Shown piece after piece: positions 61,101-64,000 of a stretch of DNA of 64,000 bases. Origin of the DNA: Salvator merianae (taxonomy: Eukaryota > Chordata > Lepidosauria > Squamata > Teiidae); contig QVOM02000034.1 of assembly GCA_003586115.2 (NCBI GenBank), positions 115,809,815 to 115,873,814 of the forward strand. The letters run 5' to 3'. Both the position numbers and the translations under genes were made by a program. The stretch's first letter is position 1; the number at the start of each line of letters is the position of its first letter. Below the pieces are notes generated by a model. The model saw nothing but the letters and a program-made list of their open reading frames with translations. It was not told where the DNA came from and searched no databases.

Positions 61101-63750
61101 AAGCCCAGGTCTACTGAAAGCCCGCCCAAAGCAAAGGTCATCTAAGTCAGAATTTTCAGTACGGGTCTATTAGCTGTATACATGGACACCCACAGGAAGA
61201 GCAAGCTGCATGCTCAAATACAAAGGAAGGCCAAACCTAGCCAGCTTTCATAGGGGGGCAGGGAAGCTCTGGTATAAAAACTAAGGATGAAATAGCCAGA
61301 AAAGAAAAAATGCTGCCCCCTTTTCTCCAGCTCTCATCTTCTTATCCATTGCCTACATCTGCAGGATGGATTCTTGGACATCGTCAACTCTGTTTGCAGT
61401 GGAGACCCAAGGCAGACAATGTCTGCATCATTTCTTTGCTGCTTCCCTTCTGGCTGCTTTGCAACACTGAGACAGACTTTCCGGTAGATGGGAGGGTGAA
61501 GTGGAGTCCAGGATGCCTTGCTTCTTGCAAGAAAGCAAGAAATCTGATTGCAAGCAAGTAAAGGAGAGAAGCATCATTGTTTTTCTCTGCTCAGTAACTT
61601 TGAGCCCGACTCCCTGATGGATAGGAAGGAGGAAGAGATGAGGAAGCAATGTCTCACTTCTCACTTTTTGCGAAAAAGCAAACCAGCGTATCATAAGTGT
61701 GAGAGGGAAATAAAGCTTCTTTGCTTCTCATTGCTCAGTGGCTGTTTTTTTTAAAAAAAATATCAATACCAAACAATATTATTGCAAATATCAGTATTGC
61801 ACTAAATGTGGGAAACTTCATTTCACAGACAGTGTAAGACCAAAACTGCATTCCGCAAAATCACATTATATGAGGGATGGCTGTATGGATCGTTGTTTAT
61901 AGACATTACAGGCTTTAAAACGTTCCGGGTTTGAGTGTGACTTGCAGCTTTTGGTACCAATTTTAAAATATGCTTTGATATCTAGGCAATTGCTCGCTCT
62001 TTGGTTGAATGTTTTTTTTCTTTAAAGTAATCTTTATTGTTATAAATTTTCCTGAGATTTATGTATGGGAGAATATAAAATAAGGTTTTGTGATTTTTTT
62101 TCTCCCCCTCAGCGTCTCTTAATAGCAAAAGAATTTGGTGATAGAGCTGCAGAAAGAAGAGCCTATAGCAATCTTGGAAATGCCTATATTTTCCTTGGAG
62201 AATTTGAAACAGCAGCAGAATACTACAAGTTAGTGTATTTAATACTATTTTGGTAGCTGTTCCAGATGCCGTACTCTGCTTTCACAAGTAATCTAATTCT
62301 TCTGGTTTCCCTTATTAAATTTTAGAGCAATCTGAATCTCACAGTGCAGTGACCTGAGGACAGGACTACTTTGCCTCTGGTTTGTGCTGTGATATCTCTG
62401 CTGCCATCTATAGCAGCCCTATTGGCAGGACCAGAGGTTATGCTGGAAGCACACTCACCCCACCCATATGACTACAATGAGATATTTCTGGGGAGAAAGC
62501 AAGGCTAGTGGGGTGGCAGTTTAATCTCCCTTCAGAGTTAGCTTGTCTGTGCACGCAGAGATAACTTGTTCCAGGCCACCCAGAGGCCTTTATAGATGTG
62601 TGGGTGTGGATTACAAATCAGTAATCAAGCCATCACATGGCTCCTGCTGTCAGCTTTAGCTATTGCGTGTGAACAGCAATGTTGTTGTATTCTTCCTGAT
62701 ACAGTCTCTTTTGCAAGGCCATACACTTGTTGGCTGTTCTTTTGTTTGATTCCCAAAATAATACTAATAAAATTATTATTTGGAAGAAAATAATGAGGAT
62801 TTGTGATGGTCATATTCTGAGAAGACTTAAATGCTAGACAGAAGGAAGAATGATATAGATTTGTCTGTCAAGCCATTTCTTATGTATAAACTGTGTATAA
62901 GTGTAGTAGTTTGGGCTCAGACTACTCAGTTCATCTGTTGTGCCCAACCTCCCTTGAAGCAGGAATTTCATTGGCTCAGTAGAGTTGATTATCTGAGAGC
63001 AAATCCTATGGAACTCAAAAGGACTTCCTTCTAGTAACCAGTAATGTATTAATTCATAAAGTAGACTGTTGATTTTTTTCAAAACAGTTTTAGTATGCTT
63101 CAAATGTGAGATAATTGCATCAACATAGGATGCTTAGTAAGTTTCAGGCACGCTTGGTGTCTGTAAGTGAAATAACTCATAGATCTTCTTGATTTCTGTT
63201 TTATTTACTGCATTATAGATTTACAAAGATTGTTGTTTGATTTAGTTCGATTCTTTGTGACCACATAGACCACAGCCCCTAAATTTTCTATGGATTCTTT
63301 TAGTTTTCAGCAAATAGATCAGTATGGAAACCATCTTGTTCTACCTTTACCTGATTGTTAATAGTTCAGAACAAAATTTTGTAGAGTTCTCTGGGACTGT
63401 TTTATTTTCTATATAAATTTTCTTGTAAATGTATATTCTGTTGTTCTATTTACACATGTGTTGCATTAAATTTTTGTGTTCAAGAAAAGGAGAGAAAATT
63501 GGCATTCAGTAGGATTATATTGTTTTTGTTTTAAACTGAGAGTGATTTACTGGAGGAGATAGTAGAGTTTATGTCTTAACTTTTTATCTTTCAGGAAGAC
63601 ACTGCAACTGGCTAGGCAGCTTACAGACCGAGCTGTGGAAGCACAGGCTTGCTACAGCCTTGGAAACACTTATACCTTACTTCAGGATTATGAAAAGGCT
63701 ATAGATTATCACCTGAAGCACCTGGCAATTGCTGAGGAACTAAACGATAG
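45875..63750 (+). CDS. GPSM2: GPSM2 (LGN), N-terminal TPR half, partial at right edge
   Basis: Seven coding exons: 45875-45933, 53388-53609, 55740-55875, 57710-57852, 60319-60442, 62113-62228 and 63595-63750. They join in phase into 318 codons. The N-terminus MEENGSLNMCEDPSFHVRYR precedes MEASCLELALEGERLCKAG, as in the longer vertebrate isoform. Then come tandem TPR motifs, each with an (L)GN core: YSQLGNAYFYLHEYTKA, GNLGNTLKVLGNYEEA, YNLGNVYHSKGKS, GNLGNTHYLLGNFRSA, SNLGNAYIFLGEFETA and YSLGNTYTLLQDYEKA. LGN bridges Galpha-i-GDP at the cortex (GoLoco) to NuMA/dynein (TPR) to orient the spindle. It also works in stereocilia with GNAI3 and MYO15A/WHRN; human loss causes Chudley-McCullough deafness (established knowledge). 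The GoLoco half, about 365 residues, is outside. GPSM1 is the paralogue, but the N-terminus and the insert after VYHSKGK match GPSM2. No lesions. Confidence 0.97.
45934..53387. other. GPSM2 intron after first coding exon
   Basis: AT-rich. Holds a C9/A-rich simple stretch at 49502-49540 and a (TG)n microsatellite at 52168-52198. I identify no repeat family or exon with confidence; the open frame at 46346-46771 lacks exon-like borders. Confidence 0.5.
52168..52198. repeat. (TG)n microsatellite
   Basis: About 15 uninterrupted GT units, in a GPSM2 intron. Confidence 0.95.
53388..53609 (+). CDS. GPSM2: GPSM2 coding exon 2, TPR1-2
   Basis: Acceptor ttttcag|A completes Arg, and the second possible start ATG follows at once at 53389. 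Encodes CKAGDCRAGVSFFEAAV and LSAIYSQLGNAYFYLHEYTK. Donor GCAAG|gtaact. Confidence 0.97.
53967..54258 (+). mobile_element. Sauria-type tRNA-derived SINE
   Basis: Head 'gcacggtggcgcagaaggct' carries the A-box, and 'gatcggagttcaaggcccc' the B-box. The body follows, then the LINE-like tail 'ccttgtaagccgctttgagt' and '...gtggggtataaaaacc', with a short TTC repeat end. The layout is that of squamate Sauria SINEs. In the GPSM2 intron before exon 3. Confidence 0.75.
54833..55012. mobile_element. Palindromic MITE with GGCCCTTTCTGCA ends
   Basis: The left end 'ggccctttctgcacttggac' and right end 'gcagaaagggcc' are inverted. The arms continue inward ('gatatctcagaatagggac'-like on both sides: tatctcagaatagggac / gtccctattctgagata). 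Non-coding, 180 bp. Confidence 0.8.
55740..55875 (+). CDS. GPSM2: GPSM2 coding exon 3, TPR
   Basis: Acceptor aatttcag|G completes Arg. Encodes TIGDQLGEAKASGNLGNTLK and VLGNYEEAVIRCQRHLDISR. Donor GACAAG|gtgaga. Confidence 0.97.
57083..57365. mobile_element. MITE with about 80-bp terminal inverted repeats
   Basis: Left 'gtccatgtaaaaggagcaga', 'cacctctccacaaaacatgg' and 'accattatt' pair with right 'aataatgg', 'ccatattttgtggagaggtg' and 'ctttttacatgggcc'. Non-coding interior. In the intron before GPSM2 exon 4. Confidence 0.75.
57710..57852 (+). CDS. GPSM2: GPSM2 coding exon 4, TPR with insert
   Basis: Encodes VGEARALYNLGNVYHSKGKS, then a diverged insert (CAGTHDPGEFPDDVKAALRK) that splits the TPR in all LGN proteins. 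Ends TATGA|gtgagt. Confidence 0.96.
60319..60442 (+). CDS. GPSM2: GPSM2 coding exon 5, TPR
   Basis: Acceptor tcatatag|A completes Glu. Encodes ENLAIVTELGDRAAQGRAYG and NLGNTHYLLGNFRSAVIAHE. Donor GAACAG|gtacaa. Confidence 0.97.
61001..61883. mobile_element. Tigger/pogo-like non-autonomous DNA transposon
   Basis: Starts CAGTCATCCTTCATA and ends TATGAGGGATGGCTG (inverted: CAGCCATCCCTCATA), flanked on both sides by TA (60999-61000 and 61884-61885), the TcMar target-site duplication. The interior has no transposase-like frame. In the intron before GPSM2 exon 6. Confidence 0.78.
62113..62228 (+). CDS. GPSM2: GPSM2 coding exon 6, TPR
   Basis: Acceptor tccccctcag|. Encodes RLLIAKEFGDRAAERRAYSN and LGNAYIFLGEFETAAEYY. 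Donor TACAA|gttagt. Confidence 0.97.
63228..63290 (-). mobile_element. Short BovB-like 3' remnant
   Basis: 'tttagttcgattctttgtga', then 'ccacatagaccacagcccc', is the reverse reading of the BovB end (ggtccatggggtc...gagtcggacacgac). Diverged; could be chance at the edges. Confidence 0.45.
63595..63750 (+). CDS. GPSM2: GPSM2 coding exon 7, TPR
   Basis: Acceptor atctttcag|G completes Lys. Encodes KTLQLARQLTDRAVEAQACY and SLGNTYTLLQDYEKAIDYHL. Ends GATAG|gtaaga. The reading continues beyond the window. Confidence 0.97.
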
Positions 63751-63896
63751 GTAAGACTTTTAAAACTCCACTGCTGTATATAATAAAGTTTTTTCTGTTT
63801 AAAAATGTATGATCTTTAAGTAAAATTTTCTTGCTCATGCTGTAAAAAAAGTCCAGAGTTTTTTAAAGGATGTCCAGTGGTATAGATATGCTGAGG

Positions 63897-63938
63897 TATT
63901 AATAATAATAATAACAACAACAACAACAACAATAATAG
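63897..63938. repeat. (AAT)n(AAC)n compound microsatellite
   Basis: AAT units run into AAC units and back to AAT, inside a GPSM2 intron. Confidence 0.9.
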
Positions 63939-64000
63939 TTTCAATTATGCGGATACTGTGCCATCTCATAAAACAAAATTGCTTGGAAATGCTTTTTGCT

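Noticed and set aside
1..64000. CRISPR arrays, operons, riboswitches or prokaryotic mobile elements
   Set aside because: Spliced vertebrate genes and vertebrate retroelements fill the window; no regularly spaced repeats or bacterial-style gene packing are present.

Overview
The window reads as nuclear DNA of a squamate reptile. Genes are split into many short exons by long AT-rich introns. The interspersed repeats are those of lizard and snake genomes: a Sauria-like tRNA SINE, BovB/RTE 3' ends, CR1 and L2-like LINEs whose tails resemble 'gccctgag...ggcggtata', L1 copies, and many palindromic DNA-transposon relics. A gecko or other lizard is likely, but I cannot name a species.

Three protein genes are present, in the order STXBP3 (+), AKNAD1 (-), GPSM2 (+). 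This is the arrangement known from mammals (human 1p13.3). (1) Positions 1-1900 hold the last three coding exons and the 3'UTR of STXBP3 (Munc18c), an SM protein of syntaxin/SNARE-driven exocytosis. (2) Positions 3.2-25.7 kb hold a whole AKNAD1 coding region on the minus strand. I rebuilt it from 17 exons whose splice phases all agree, giving about 934 codons with no internal stop. (3) Positions 32.3-64 kb hold the 5' half of GPSM2 (LGN): a CpG-island promoter, an untranslated first exon, the start-codon exon at 45.86 kb and six further exons. These encode most of the TPR array that binds NuMA, Inscuteable and Frmpd proteins in spindle orientation. The four GoLoco motifs lie beyond the right edge.

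STXBP3 and AKNAD1 lie tail-to-tail with about 2.3 kb between their stop codons. AKNAD1 and GPSM2 lie head-to-head around a CpG island at about 31.9-32.75 kb, which probably promotes GPSM2 and perhaps AKNAD1.

Most of the remaining sequence is introns and decayed mobile elements: a CR1 relic (36.4-38.7 kb) with a TIR element nested in it, two L1 relics in the same orientation (39.56-43.7 kb), L2-like 3' ends, two BovB fragments, tRNA SINEs, a pogo/Tigger-like element with a TA duplication, and at least six palindromic MITEs. The most unusual local structure is a perfect 26-bp inverted repeat with a 2-nt spacer at 16234-16287. I found no undescribed multi-gene system. The best novelty candidates are the lizard-form AKNAD1 with its alternative C-terminus, the hairpin, a 25-nt candidate microexon carrying a uORF in the GPSM2 leader, and an unassigned open frame at 2.2-2.5 kb.
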